Below are positions 12,301 through 22,300 of a DNA stretch of 64,000 bases, piece after piece. The stretch is from the NCBI GenBank assembly GCA_035771175.1, contig CM069593.1, positions 48,710,054-48,774,053 on the forward strand, read 5' to 3'. The DNA comes from Paratinospora sagittata. Taxonomy: Eukaryota; Streptophyta; Magnoliopsida; Ranunculales; Menispermaceae. The translations under genes and the position numbers were made by a program. The notes beneath the pieces were generated by a model. It ran no database searches and was not told the origin of the DNA. It saw nothing but the letters and a program-made list of their open reading frames with translations. The first letter of the stretch is position 1. Every line of letters starts with the position of its first letter.

Positions 12301-13487
12301 TAGTACCCATGCCCTTTTTCAGCATCACATAATCAAGGAAATCCCACTCAACAGTGTCGTATGCCTTCACAAAATCAGCTTTGAACACCACGCCTTTCTT
12401 CTTCGAGCTTCTGTAATCTTCCACTGCCTCATTGGCTATGAGAACCAAATCCAAAATTTGTCTATCTTTAACAAAAGCAGATTGAGAGGGTCCAATGGTC
12501 GTATGGAGGATGGCACGAAGCCGATTGGATAACACCTTGGCAATGATTTTGTATAGACTAGTCACCAAACTAATAGGGCGATAATCGGAGACCTTTGCAG
12601 AGTTTACCTTCTTTGGAACCAAACAAATGTAAGTTTCATTTGTCTTTTTGTTGATGACCCCATTCTCATAAAAATCTTCAAAGACCTTCATAATATCCCC
12701 TTTCATAACATTCCATCCCTTTTGGTAAAATAGCATGGAGAAGCCATCTGGTCTTGGCGCTTTACTTCCATCACAACTGAAAACAGCCTATCTCACTTCC
12801 TCCACATCAAAAGGTTTTTCAAGAAGGGAATTGTTATTATTGCTAATTGGAGACCAATGTAACCCATCAATCTCCCAACCATCACCACCACTGCCCTCAT
12901 AAAGCTTCTTGTAGAAACTTACAATGAGGTGAACAACCCCACCCTCGTCCTCAATGATGTCGTCATCTTCATTCTCAATCTTAGAGATCGAGTTTTTTGC
13001 TCTGCTACTACTCAACAAGCGATGAAAAAATTTGGTGTTTGCATCCCCATCCTTAAGCCAGTTAATCTTAGCTTTTTGAGTCATCATTCTATCTTCAATC
13101 AAAATGGTTTCAGCAAGATCTGCCGCGGCCTTCTTCCTCAAAGCAATCATCTCATCATTCCACTCAGGAAGTCCCTCCTTCATATCAAGGCTAGCAATTA
13201 GTTCCTCCAACTTATTCTTCTTGGTTTTGATAGATCCAAAAATCTGTCCATTCCATTGCTTAAAAGAGGCTTTAAGGTCAGCCAATTTAAGCATAAATTG
13301 GTGTCCTGGCTTACCAAAGGCTGTGGAGGTATTCCACCAAGATTAAACATTCTTCATATAAGGTCAACCAATTTTGCTATTTAACTTTAGGGAATGCTTT
13401 CTTTTACTTAAGCATATGTTTATTTATACCTGTTCCTTCTTTCAGTATCTTGATTTATCTTTTCATTTTTACAGGGCCAAAGAATAG
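3345..13487 (+). CDS. Elongation factor P (EF-P) family protein, organellar type, 11 exons
   Basis: EF-P binds the ribosome between the P and E sites and relieves stalling, classically at consecutive prolines. Exons: 3345-3557, 4178-4208, 4322-4335, 4545-4595, 4992-5061, 5965-6031, 6148-6215, 7468-7591, 9257-9296, 9851-9918 and 13475-13487; all introns are GT-AG and phases join cleanly into 252 residues. The ATG at 3345 is the first in frame and gives MRALIRRF plus a serine run, an organellar transit-like leader not found in bacterial EF-P. The mature part has the KOW-like N-domain (RGAKVLGTDVRFGNVIQRKG), the loop HTQHGRGGATIQVELRD, the central OB domain and the C-terminal OB domain (YKRVLLDNGLTVLAPPF, INTIEDTYITRAKE). 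The loop-tip residue aligning with E. coli Lys34 is Arg. Exon 3 is only 14 nt. Intron 8 contains a SINE and intron 10 a LINE. It resembles Arabidopsis At4g26310 from memory; plastid versus mitochondrial targeting is unresolved. Confidence 0.93.
3387..3418. repeat. TTC microsatellite inside EF-P exon 1
   Basis: About ten TTC units just after 3387. In the coding frame they are read as TCT, giving a run of about ten serines inside the presumed transit peptide, so repeat-length changes would alter only leader length. Confidence 0.9.
8212..8391 (-). mobile_element. tRNA-derived SINE in EF-P intron 8
   Basis: A 180-bp element on the minus strand, flanked by a perfect 15-bp target-site duplication AAGCATTATTAATTT at 8197-8211 and 8392-8406. 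Read on the minus strand it begins with tRNA-like sequence with an A-box-like GCAGAGTGGCTTGG and a B-box-like GAGTTTGACTC, and ends in an A-rich tail (the T run at 8221-8231 on the plus strand). The intact duplication suggests a fairly young insertion. It lies antisense to the host gene. Confidence 0.88.
8985..9230. repeat. Imperfect tandem duplication of about 120 bp in EF-P intron 8
   Basis: Two diverged units, roughly 8985-9105 and 9106-9230, share the order TAGTTATACCAT, TTTTGAAC, TTTCTG, ATGATCACTTGCTTGCC, TTGCATCAT-like and CCTAAT blocks. Old local duplication, no coding content. Confidence 0.7.
10308..13371 (-). mobile_element. 5'-truncated L1-type LINE inserted in EF-P intron 10
   Basis: The element is 3.06 kb, antisense to the host gene and flanked by an 11-bp duplication TTTTGCTATTT (10296-10306 and 13372-13382). 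The poly(A) end is at the low-coordinate side (T run 10310-10318 on the plus strand). It lacks the endonuclease region: the 5' end falls just upstream of the linker preceding the reverse transcriptase (FGKPGHQFMLKLADLK), as expected for 5' truncation during target-primed reverse transcription. The coding part is described separately. Confidence 0.93.
10455..13294 (-). pseudogene. LINE reverse transcriptase with zf-RVT domain, degenerate
   Basis: Order from the 5' end: linker region (12788-13294, SFKQWNGQIFG, KINWLKDGDANTKFFH), reverse transcriptase fingers and palm (12119-12780, KVSDYRPISLVTSLYKIIAK, GPSQSAFVKDRQILD, GLRQGDPLSPFLFTL), palm and thumb (11417-12082, with catalytic LQYADDTLF and the motif LSYLGLPLGG), connection region (10940-11322, FWEDTW) and C-terminal zinc-binding zf-RVT domain (10455-10913, CCALCLQDHENVNHIFFRC). 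No RNase H domain was identified. It is dead: in-frame stops at about 12788-12790 and 12119-12121, another stop near 11417, and frameshifts near 11320 and 10930. The shared frame of the first three segments shows that only a few lesions separate it from an open frame. Confidence 0.93.
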
Positions 13488-14426
13488 TGTTTATATGAGC
13501 ATCGGTTTACAAATATTGATTTCACATTGACCACTGTATGAATAAAGGAAGATTGGAAAGTCCGGGCACAGCTGTATTCCTTTGCTTGTCGTTACAGCTT
13601 TCCATGTCCATGCTGGTCTCTCTTTATGATTGCTAGATCAGTTTATTGGTTCAGTCTTCAAATACAACATATTTATTATTTTATTTGATCAGAGACATTT
13701 ATTATTAAGTCATGTGGAGCATTTATCATTTCCATGCTCTTAATTTTGAGGATGTAAGAGATGGAGAGAGAACAAGGCTTATGTTCTTACAGCAATCATT
13801 ATAATTGATAAGGAAGATGATGTTTTTATTCCTATTAGCACTGAGATCTTGCCTATTTTATTTTTCTGTACAGTATAATTCTGTTGTGTGCACGAGCATT
13901 AGAAGATATGTTTCTGTATTGTTGTATCATCATGGGATGTCTTACTTCCTTGAGTAATACTGGTTGTGGATTGGACTAGCAAATTCAAGGGACCCTTTTT
14001 GAAACACTGACATTGATGAATCAGAATTCTAGCTATACCGTAGATCAGAATATAGGCATATATGGTTACTTACCTGAAATGGGAATTTTTAGGTTTGCTA
14101 GCAATTGATGATGCCATTTCCCTACTAGGATTGATATATATTAAATGGTAAGTTCGAATGCTGCCCTTTGGTTTCAGATAGGAATTCATGAGTAACTATT
14201 GCTGTTAGGAAAACTTATTAGTTATTAAACACAAGTTTATTGGATACATTTACTAGATTTTGATACAAAGGACCCTCAGCATTCAATACTAAATAGTAGG
14301 AACAACAAAAGTAGCTTTATTTACTGCAACCTTCTAGACAACAGAACCAAGCTCAACACATCCAGTAGCCTTAGGTTTCACACACGTGGGAGGGTTTACG
14401 GTTTCACATCCTGGAGAAGAGTGACC
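13488..14426. other. EF-P 3' region and convergent spacer to the LTP gene
   Basis: The EF-P 3' untranslated region should lie in the first few hundred bases; the LTP 3' untranslated region approaches from the right, up to 14426. No ORF, repeat or RNA gene is recognised here. Confidence 0.6.
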
Positions 14427-14903
14427 TCAACCTATCCTGCAAACATAAAAAATTGAGGGGCAATTAGATGTATTGTACATGGAAAGAGCTGGAGATTGTT
14501 TTAACAGTAGAGAAGATTCTTCTTGAGAAACAAAAGCTAATGTAGGTTACTTGGAGCAATCAACTGAAGGAGAAACTGTGACAGGCAGGCTGATTCCACA
14601 GTTTGCAGGGAGGGCCTGAGCTGCTGCAGCATTTGGATTAATTTTTTGTGCTGCAGATTTGATGCAACTACAAGCTGTTTTCTTATCTGCTGATGTAGAA
14701 GCAGCTGCGGCAAGCTTGGATGCACCAGCACAACAAGCAGCAGGTGGTGGGCCACTGCCACTGACCAGGTATCGCAGACATGGTTGCAAGTCGCTCAACA
14801 CATTGCTGCAAGAAATTGCAGCCTCTGAACCAGAGGGAAGCAGCAGAAGAAGAAGCATTAGAGCCATAGTGACTGTGACTGAAACGTCCAAGAGTTTCGG
14901 CAT
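14427..14903 (-). CDS. Non-specific lipid transfer protein, type 1
   Basis: Two exons: 14903-14551 and 14436-14427, joined across a GT-AG intron that splits the codon just before the end (DCSK then IG stop), the usual intron position in type-1 nsLTP genes. Without splicing a TAA at 14549-14547 would stop translation at the same lysine. The 120-residue precursor starts MPKLLDVSV, has a hydrophobic signal peptide (VTMALMLLLLLLPSGSEA) and a mature part beginning about AISCSNV. The eight-cysteine pattern is complete: C in ISC, QPC, the CC of AACCAG, the CxC of ACSC, NCG and VDC. Such proteins are secreted to the apoplast, bind acyl chains in a tunnel and act in cutin deposition or defence. The mature part is unusually alanine-rich. 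Its promoter is tandemly duplicated. Confidence 0.95.
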
Positions 14904-14968
14904 GGTGGGAAAAGAGAAAGATGGAACCAACTTCAGCTTGCTCTTCCTGGTGAGTCTTCCTTTTCTGG

Positions 14969-14977
14969 TTTTTTATA
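14969..14977 (-). promoter_or_regulatory. Proximal TATA box of LTP gene
   Basis: TATAAAAAA on the minus strand, 66 bp upstream of the ATG at 14903, compatible with a short leader. Confidence 0.75.
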
Positions 14978-15082
14978 GTAGATTTTTGGGGTGAAGCTCA
15001 TAGATGCAAGAAAAGTGGGAAAAAATCTTTTAAAAACATGAGGGCATTGTGTTTGAGTGCAAGAAATAGTGGACGTGATTTC

Positions 15083-15118
15083 TTATTTTAGTTTTTTCCC
15101 ACCCGAGAGTTTCGGCAT
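15083..15118 (-). CDS. Upstream ORF of 11 codons created by the LTP promoter duplication
   Basis: The duplicated start codon at 15118-15116 opens MPKLSGGKKLK and stops at TAA 15085-15083, because the unit junction diverts the frame. It would be translated only if transcription starts from the distal TATA box. Nothing shows that the peptide has a function; its possible role is as an uORF dampening LTP translation. Confidence 0.45.
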   Translation of the reverse strand: MPKLSGGKKLK

Positions 15119-15183
15119 GGTGGGAAAAGAGAAAGATGGAACCAACTTCAGCTTGCTCTTCCTGGTGAGTCTTCCTTTTCTGG

Positions 15184-15192
15184 TTTTTTATA
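15184..15192 (-). promoter_or_regulatory. Distal (duplicated) TATA box of LTP gene
   Basis: Copy of the proximal TATA box displaced by 215 bp. A transcript from here would carry the uORF at 15118-15083 in a leader about 215 nt longer. Confidence 0.55.
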
Positions 15193-15482
15193 GTAGATTT
15201 TTGGGGTGAAGCTCATAGATGCAAGAAAAGTGGGAAAAAATCTTTTAAAAACATGAGGGCATTGTGATTGAGTGCAAGATATAGTGGAGGTGATTTCTTA
15301 TTTTAGTTTTTTCTTTTTGGTTTGTTGCATGCAAGTCCAGGGATTTGGTAAGAGCTTGTAAAAAATGCTTAAGTGCAGCACAAGTAGCATTGTGCCATAC
15401 TGCAGTTATTGCACATGTTCTCTCGGTAAACATGGTGTAACGTATTTGAAATCCACCATTGAAATCATAGGAAATTAGGGAC

Positions 15483-15640
15483 AAAATCTGAAGAGGTTGG
15501 CCTAGTGGCAAATTTGAGCTCAAATAAGTGTCTCATAAGCAGGGTAAGGCTACAGATAATGGACCAAAATGGTTCGATCCTTCCTTAGGACCCTATATAG
15601 GTAGGAGTTTCATGCACTAGGCTGTCTCATAAAACATAGG
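15483..15640 (+). mobile_element. Degenerate tRNA-derived SINE-like element
   Basis: An A-box-like TTGGCCTAGTGGCAA at about 15497, a canonical B box GGTTCGATCC at 15571-15580, and a tail ACCCTATATAGGTAGGAG followed by CATGCACTAGGCTG that resembles the 3' part of widespread plant SINEs. No target-site duplication was found, so the limits are approximate. Confidence 0.55.
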
Positions 15641-16932
15641 TTTTCTCTAATAGATTCGAGTCTAATACCAACAAGATACCACTGTAGATGGTGCAACTAT
15701 TGAAATCTCCTTGGGCCCCCTAAAAGTGAACTGTTAAACCCCTAAGCAATAGTTTAATTTGGTGATTTTGTTAAGCAAAGATGAACGTATGGGTTGAGAC
15801 AAGAAACCATATCAAATGGTTAGGTTGATGGCTTTGTTGTTCTTTTCAAACATGTATATGGTGGGCTACGTTGATGGTTGGACAGAACATTCGTGTATAA
15901 TTGACGTTTCAAAGTGCTGGAATCGCTGGCATACAGCCTTACAGAATTCAGAACAAAACGTGTTAAAAAGAAAGCATATTCTTGTAAGAAAAGGGTGAGT
16001 GGCCGAGTGCTCATTTTTTATTGTTTGGAGAGAGAGTAAAGGGTACTCCTACTTGCTAGGATAATTTGTAGTGTTAAATGTAAAACTTTAGCATCATTTA
16101 CAGAGAGTAAAGAGGAGTAAAACTCCATCAAATTTGTGATTTAAATACAGTTTTCTAGAATTGAAAATATGAAAATAAGGACATCGGCTTTAGTTTAGTT
16201 GGTCATAATTAGAAACAGTTTTCGTGAATTTTATGCAACACAAACCCATCAGAGAATTTTCTTTGGTCCAATTGAAGTTCTGTTTGTATTCTTAATAAAG
16301 CATTTCAACTTTCACATACAATAGTCATTTAAGCCTCTTTCTTCTGTTTCTTGATGCATTTCCTAACGGGGATTTTTGGCTCGGCATAGGACAAGTATAG
16401 AGAAATATAACAGGGTTTGAACCTTAAATCTCAACATAGACAAAATCATTAAAGCTTTTTCCTTGGATATCAAATCACCGGTTGCCTACACTCGAACTTC
16501 ATTTTTTGTTGTACAGATAAGCCACAAAGATACCAAATCACAAGCAACAAACAAAAGATTTCAAGAGAGCAGCCTTGGATATTTTGTATCACCGCAGAGA
16601 ATAATAGGATATAAACTTCATTTTGCCAAGATGAAGAAGATTAGAGCTACAGAAATTCTGTAACAGAGGTAGTTTTATCAATAGGGTTGGGGACAAGCAC
16701 TCAAATGCCTTCCTTCTCTGTTTCCTAACCCCTTAAAAAAATCAACATGTAATGTTTATGAGCTCCTGAGTTATTAAACCTTACCATGCAAACTGCAGAA
16801 GAAAAAAAAATCCCTAAAAAATAATTTTGAAGTTTAGTCAAAACTAAGCCTCAACAAGCAGCAAAGAGCCGTAATCTTATTGCGAGGTTTAGAGATAAAA
16901 GACTTTAATCAAGAATTCTTTGAATGAGAGCT
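15641..16932. other. Spacer downstream of the carrier gene
   Basis: AT-rich, without a recognisable gene. The part next to 16932 should include the 3' untranslated region of the mitochondrial carrier gene. Confidence 0.6.
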
Positions 16933-19308
16933 CTATAACCCGATTCGTTTCTCTGCCTTCTGGATTTGGTTCAAGAATATCCATGTCATCTGCAGAAAGT
17001 TCAAGCATCAAACAAAGCAAGCATTAAATCACTGACATAAATTTAAAGGAGAAGTTTTACAGAAATAAATAAAGAAAATGGAGATATGATCCCAGAGAGG
17101 AGAAAGTACCATGACATGGGGGGCAATTCTAATGCAATAAACAGGGAAACCTGTATAGAATTTGAAGGGTCCTCCTGATTTCAGTGTTTTCATGGCACAG
17201 TCCAGAGAGCCGGTGTAAGGGTACTTTCCATTTGCATCAGGTTGCATTTTCTGTATTTGGGTTTTCACATAGTCAAAGGGTAGACTGCAAGCTGAAGCGA
17301 AGAATCCCGACACAGCACTTGCCCCTTAAAATTGAAAAAAAAAATACAGAAGAGGGGGAATAGGGGAGAAAAAACAAGAGAACATTTTTTAGTATTTAAC
17401 CAAAGCCTACTTGATAACAAATCTCAACAAGAGCCATAAATTATTGCAAGAAATACAATGAGCCAGTAGTATATCTTCTGGATGCATGATCATTCCCTAT
17501 AATAAAGAAGTGTAAATTGTAACATTTACCTTTTAATGGATACTGGCATAATGGTGTTCGGATTCACTGTAGTAACCAAAATACTTTTGCGCTTACAACA
17601 GCCAGTGCAGATAAAAAAAATAATTAAAAAAATAAAAAATTTCTAAACTATTTAGATAGCCAAAGATAACACAAAACAGATCCATGACAATGAAGTCATC
17701 TTCTCCAATTTGACCCATCACGCAAGAGATCTATTATGGGCCAGTAGAATGGTTTTAGAATCAACATAAAATTTAACCATACAAGTTAATTAGCTTTTGA
17801 TAATGCTCATTTTGACATTAAATTATTATCCACCAATAGAGCATTAAGGCTCATGATTCAAGAATTAATTATAAATATATTTGACTTCTTCATTGTATAA
17901 ATTTTACATATTCTCTAAAAAGCAAGCATATTGGTTTTCAAATGACATGCATAATACAGTTCATCACAATTTAATTTCTCAATACGTGATAGTTGTAATA
18001 ATTGTAGGAAAAGTTAGATGTAATGAGGGATTGATCATATTGAAACATGTGAGCATTAGGAGCCTCAAGATCATCAATTTGGAGGAGTAATCATTCCACT
18101 TAGTTTCATGACCCGTGGCATCATCCTACTCATTTATCACTTAAGTGGACATTTTGAGAATCTAAGGAGCATCTATGGTTACGATGGAAGGTGGAGGAAT
18201 CCCATGTTAAGGACACATAGCATACGTAGAGACATTCTCATCATACATCATCAACTTACAGTGGATCTCGAGAACAATCCAAGGGATGAGTTTAAATTTG
18301 TGAGAGAACCATTGAAAGTGATATGTCCAGGTCTTCCCAAGAATCCCATATGCCTTATTTTCTTTTTAAACTTAGTCTATTTGAGATTAATTGACATATG
18401 TGTTCTCTCATGCTTTCTTTTGATTTTATATCATTTTTCATACATTTTATCATGTATTTTGTATAGTTGATTTTTTCAAAATCTAATGAAAGACTGAGAT
18501 ATTTCATTTTTATTTGAAGTGTGACTTCTTGTAGTTTTGTTTTCTTCGATACATAATATCACATATTTCACATGCTTATAATTCACATCTTGCTCACACA
18601 CGCACACACAAGAACACTAGTTCTAATTTATATTTTCATGTTAACTACCTCTTATGGGTAAACACTATTTATTATTACATTTCGTCTTAAAGATTTATCT
18701 TATTGGGTGGAAAAAATCTTCAGATATATCTATACCCTTGATAATTTTTACTCAAGAAGGACTAAGAGAGAAGGATTGGACCTACTCCAATTTCCTAGCT
18801 TTCTATCTCATCGTTGTTCTTTAAATTGTTATTTCATCAGATACAAGTATTTTCATTCACTCATACTCTTATCTTTATATTATTTTCCACTTTTATCACT
18901 TGTAACAAACCTTAGTTTTGGAGACTCGTCCCAATCCTTGTGGTTCAACCTTGGAACTTCCAAAGATTTTTTTTTTGGAGGAAATAAGATTTGCCCTAGG
19001 TACCTCATACTTTGTTGCATTATCTACTTACTGTTTGGGGTATATTTATATTGCATGTTATTGGTTTTGTAAGTCAAAGGGTGAATTTTTCCATCTCTTT
19101 CTTCACTTTAAAGTATGCACATTAAGTAAGCAACAACTTTTATAAAAGAAGCAAGCATTGGAGACAAGAATATCCTAAAACTCTTGCCACTGCCTCATCT
19201 TAGGGAGTGAGGAAGATTAATGGGTCAGGAACGGGCCTAATACCTCCTTGAGAGTGAAATCTAGCGATGGAGCTGGTTATGCAACTGACTGCTAACAATG
19301 TATCTTCT

Positions 19309-19374
<66 letters not shown>

Positions 19375-22300
19375 ACCCAACATACAGGAGACAAATATAG
19401 GCTAGTCAATAGGGTTCAAAGAATTAGAATCAACATTAACGGTAAACTACATAAATTAATTAGCATTGCAGAGAAAGCAAGCATTGGAGCACAAAATATA
19501 AGAAAGCTATATCTTAAGTCTTCTAATTGCAACAATTACGCAACTTGAAATAGAGACTGCAGATGCAGTTAAAAAATGCACATAAGGATTTTTGGATATT
19601 TATCACAAAGTTCAAAATTTGTAGTTCCATTTGACAAATTGAATAATCCTATGTTCATTAATCTTTCTACAACTGGAGAAAATCCACTGACTCAGGTGTC
19701 CTCAACTTAATATATGAACATAAGGAGGAGATGGCACTTTAGTGTCTTTGAGAAAAAATGTGCTTAAACTCATTATTGACTATTCTAGCATATCAGAGTA
19801 CGTGTTTTAAACCAAAACAGATCTACACTTTAGGTCTACGTTACTTGGACTCAGGTATGGGTGTCGGACACGGGTACATATCTAGCGGTCCGACTTGTTC
19901 ATTTTTAAATTTTGGGATACAGGGACTCAAATATATTATATGTTGTTTTCTCTCTTTTTTTCACTCATTTACTGTCTTTTTTGTTCTCTCACTTAAGTGA
20001 ATTTCACCTATTAGTTATTATCTTCTTTCATGCTTTCTCTTCTTTCCATTGGAGAGTCTATATAGTAATATTCTAAAATCTAAAGTGTCGGACACATATC
20101 CCATACCCATGTCGTATCATGAAGTATCGGACACAGGTACATCGAGCTAAAGTAAAAGGTTCGGGTAACATAGCTTTAGGTTTAGGTAAAGAACAATTTA
20201 GTTCAAATAAAATGCAGAACAGCCACTATTTTCCTTTATTGATTCAATGGTATCTAAGAGCCTTCTTTTATAAAGATTAACGTTGACAGGAAGAAGACGA
20301 AAAACTAGAACGTTCATGTAAGAGAAGGAACTGCACAAAGAAAGTAGCCAAATGAGAAAAGACTTCCTCGACTGCAAAAAGCACTAAAAATTCGAAATCT
20401 AACTCTGAGGCACCAGAGAATGGTATTCAACACTGCCCCTATGAACTTGATCTTATGTGAGTTCACAAGTAATTGATGAGCTCTGAAAATATGTTTCTAA
20501 AATATCTTTTAATCTAATAACTGCATTATATAGATCAATCATCAGCTCAAAGAAGTGTGTACAAAGCCTTAAACACTAAAAAACGGTGTTTTCTCAGCAG
20601 ATAAAGTTGAACTAAAATATTAAAAGCAACTAAGAGAACTAAACGAACTTCGACAGAAAAGTCAAAAGAGAACTAAACAATGATAGTTCTAACAAAAATT
20701 TCTATTGAATGACCATGCTGAGTAAGTAAAAGAGATTCACAATTCTTACCAATTACAGTACTAGCTTCACCAAAACCAAGCGAATCCTTGAAGAACTCAA
20801 CAGTCTGATCATAAGATGCAAGCATTCCCATATTCAATGCCATTGCCCGAACTACAGTTGGACCAGCACCCTTCCATAGTGCAAGAACCCCTTCATCAGC
20901 AACAATACGATATAGCGCATGGAATGCATTTGTATAGTTTCGACGTTGTGCAGCAGGTAAAGTGGCATCAGCCTGCATTCGGATGAGTGCTAAATCTGCC
21001 GGACTACCAACAGAGGCTCCAACTGCTCCAGCAGTCAACCCACAAAGAGCTTTCTGATATAGAGGCAGTGGTTTCCCATCATTTGCTGCAATTGCTTTAT
21101 TTGTCAATATCCTATATAGCATAAAACACAAATATTAATTTACCATATTGTATCCGTCCAACTGCTCTACTTGAAATTCAGTTTAGTCAAAATTGAACAA
21201 AAGAAGCAGTGTATTATATCATATATGAAGTACAGTTTAGTCAAAGTTGAACATGATAGAGTCTTTCTTCCACGTGTGGGACAAACCCACTAAAGTAATG
21301 AAATTTTAGACTTATAGGGATTATCTGGCAGTAATGGAAGTGCAAAATAGTCAAGTTCTTGTAATTGGGTTGCTTGTAGACTTGGTGTAGACTGCGTCTC
21401 CATGTGGGAGGAGGCTAAATGGGTTGCTTGTAATTGGGTTGCTAGCTCTAAGCATAGTGGAGGCTTTTCTATTTCAGAGTGGTGTAGGAATTGGGCTGGG
21501 TGCTTGTAGTCTCCATTCCTTCGTTTGTTTTTGAGTTGATGTTGAGCATTCCTGATGCTCGCCCTTTCTGTTTTTGCTCCAAATTTGATATTGAATAGAA
21601 ATATATTATGCTGTTTGCACTAAAAAAAAAAAAAAAAGTCAAAGTTCTTAATACTACTACTACAGCAGGCACATTTGAATGCCCACATAAGTACATAACA
21701 ACCTAAAAAAGTACTCTTAGGTCAAGATGGTAACCCTCAGAAAACCTAAAAAAATGGATTCATTCAAAGGAACAATCCGCTCAGCCTGACTATATTTATC
21801 TACTATCTAATAATCCTGCAACAGCTAAGCTGTGAATGAAAGGACCTACAACACCTCTCTAATTCTAGGACAAGTGCATAAATGGAGAGAGAGAGAAAGG
21901 AAAAGAAAAAGCATTTCAAAACTAACAAGAGATTACTGTTTAACCATGACAAGCTCAAATCACTAACTGGAATCGTATGGCATTCATGATCTCTCCTTTG
22001 GGATAAGAGGGGGTGCGGAGCATTTGGAATGAAAACAGTTAGAGATGATGAAGTATAATAATTATTTTAATCCAGAGCACATGTTTTTGCCTGCATTTTT
22101 AAACATTAACGAAAGGCAAAAGTACTATTAAATTGGAATTGCTAATGCTATAACCATGGACATCCAAGTGTTGCTACATCACTTTCAGTCTCACCTAAAG
22201 GATCCAAGTCGAGCTGTAGTGTATGTAGCTTGCCTCAAAAGTCCAGCTGACAGTCCCTGATCCAGAGTAACAAAATTTAGATAACACAGATAGCATATTA

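Larger units (their letters stand above)
14891..15320. repeat. 215-bp tandem duplication covering LTP start codon and promoter
   Basis: Unit 1 is 14891-15105 and unit 2 about 15106-15320, offset exactly 215 bp, with only about three mismatches in some 205 aligned bases. The unit contains the first codons of the LTP gene, its 5' leader and its TATA box, so the gene has two stacked core promoters. Near identity implies a recent event. Confidence 0.95.

Noticed and set aside
14659..14994. 111-codon plus-strand ORF over the LTP gene
   Set aside because: Antisense shadow of the LTP coding exon, whose eight-cysteine pattern is unambiguous.
18108..18470. 120-codon ORF in DTC intron 4
   Set aside because: The C-terminal half is translated AT-rich DNA, and no domain is recognisable.
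18690..19130. Possible decayed LTR-retrotransposon piece (CCAATCCTTGTGGTTCAACC) in DTC intron 4
   Set aside because: Only a vague resemblance to sequence near plant LTR ends; no inverted TG/CA ends, target duplication or coding motif.
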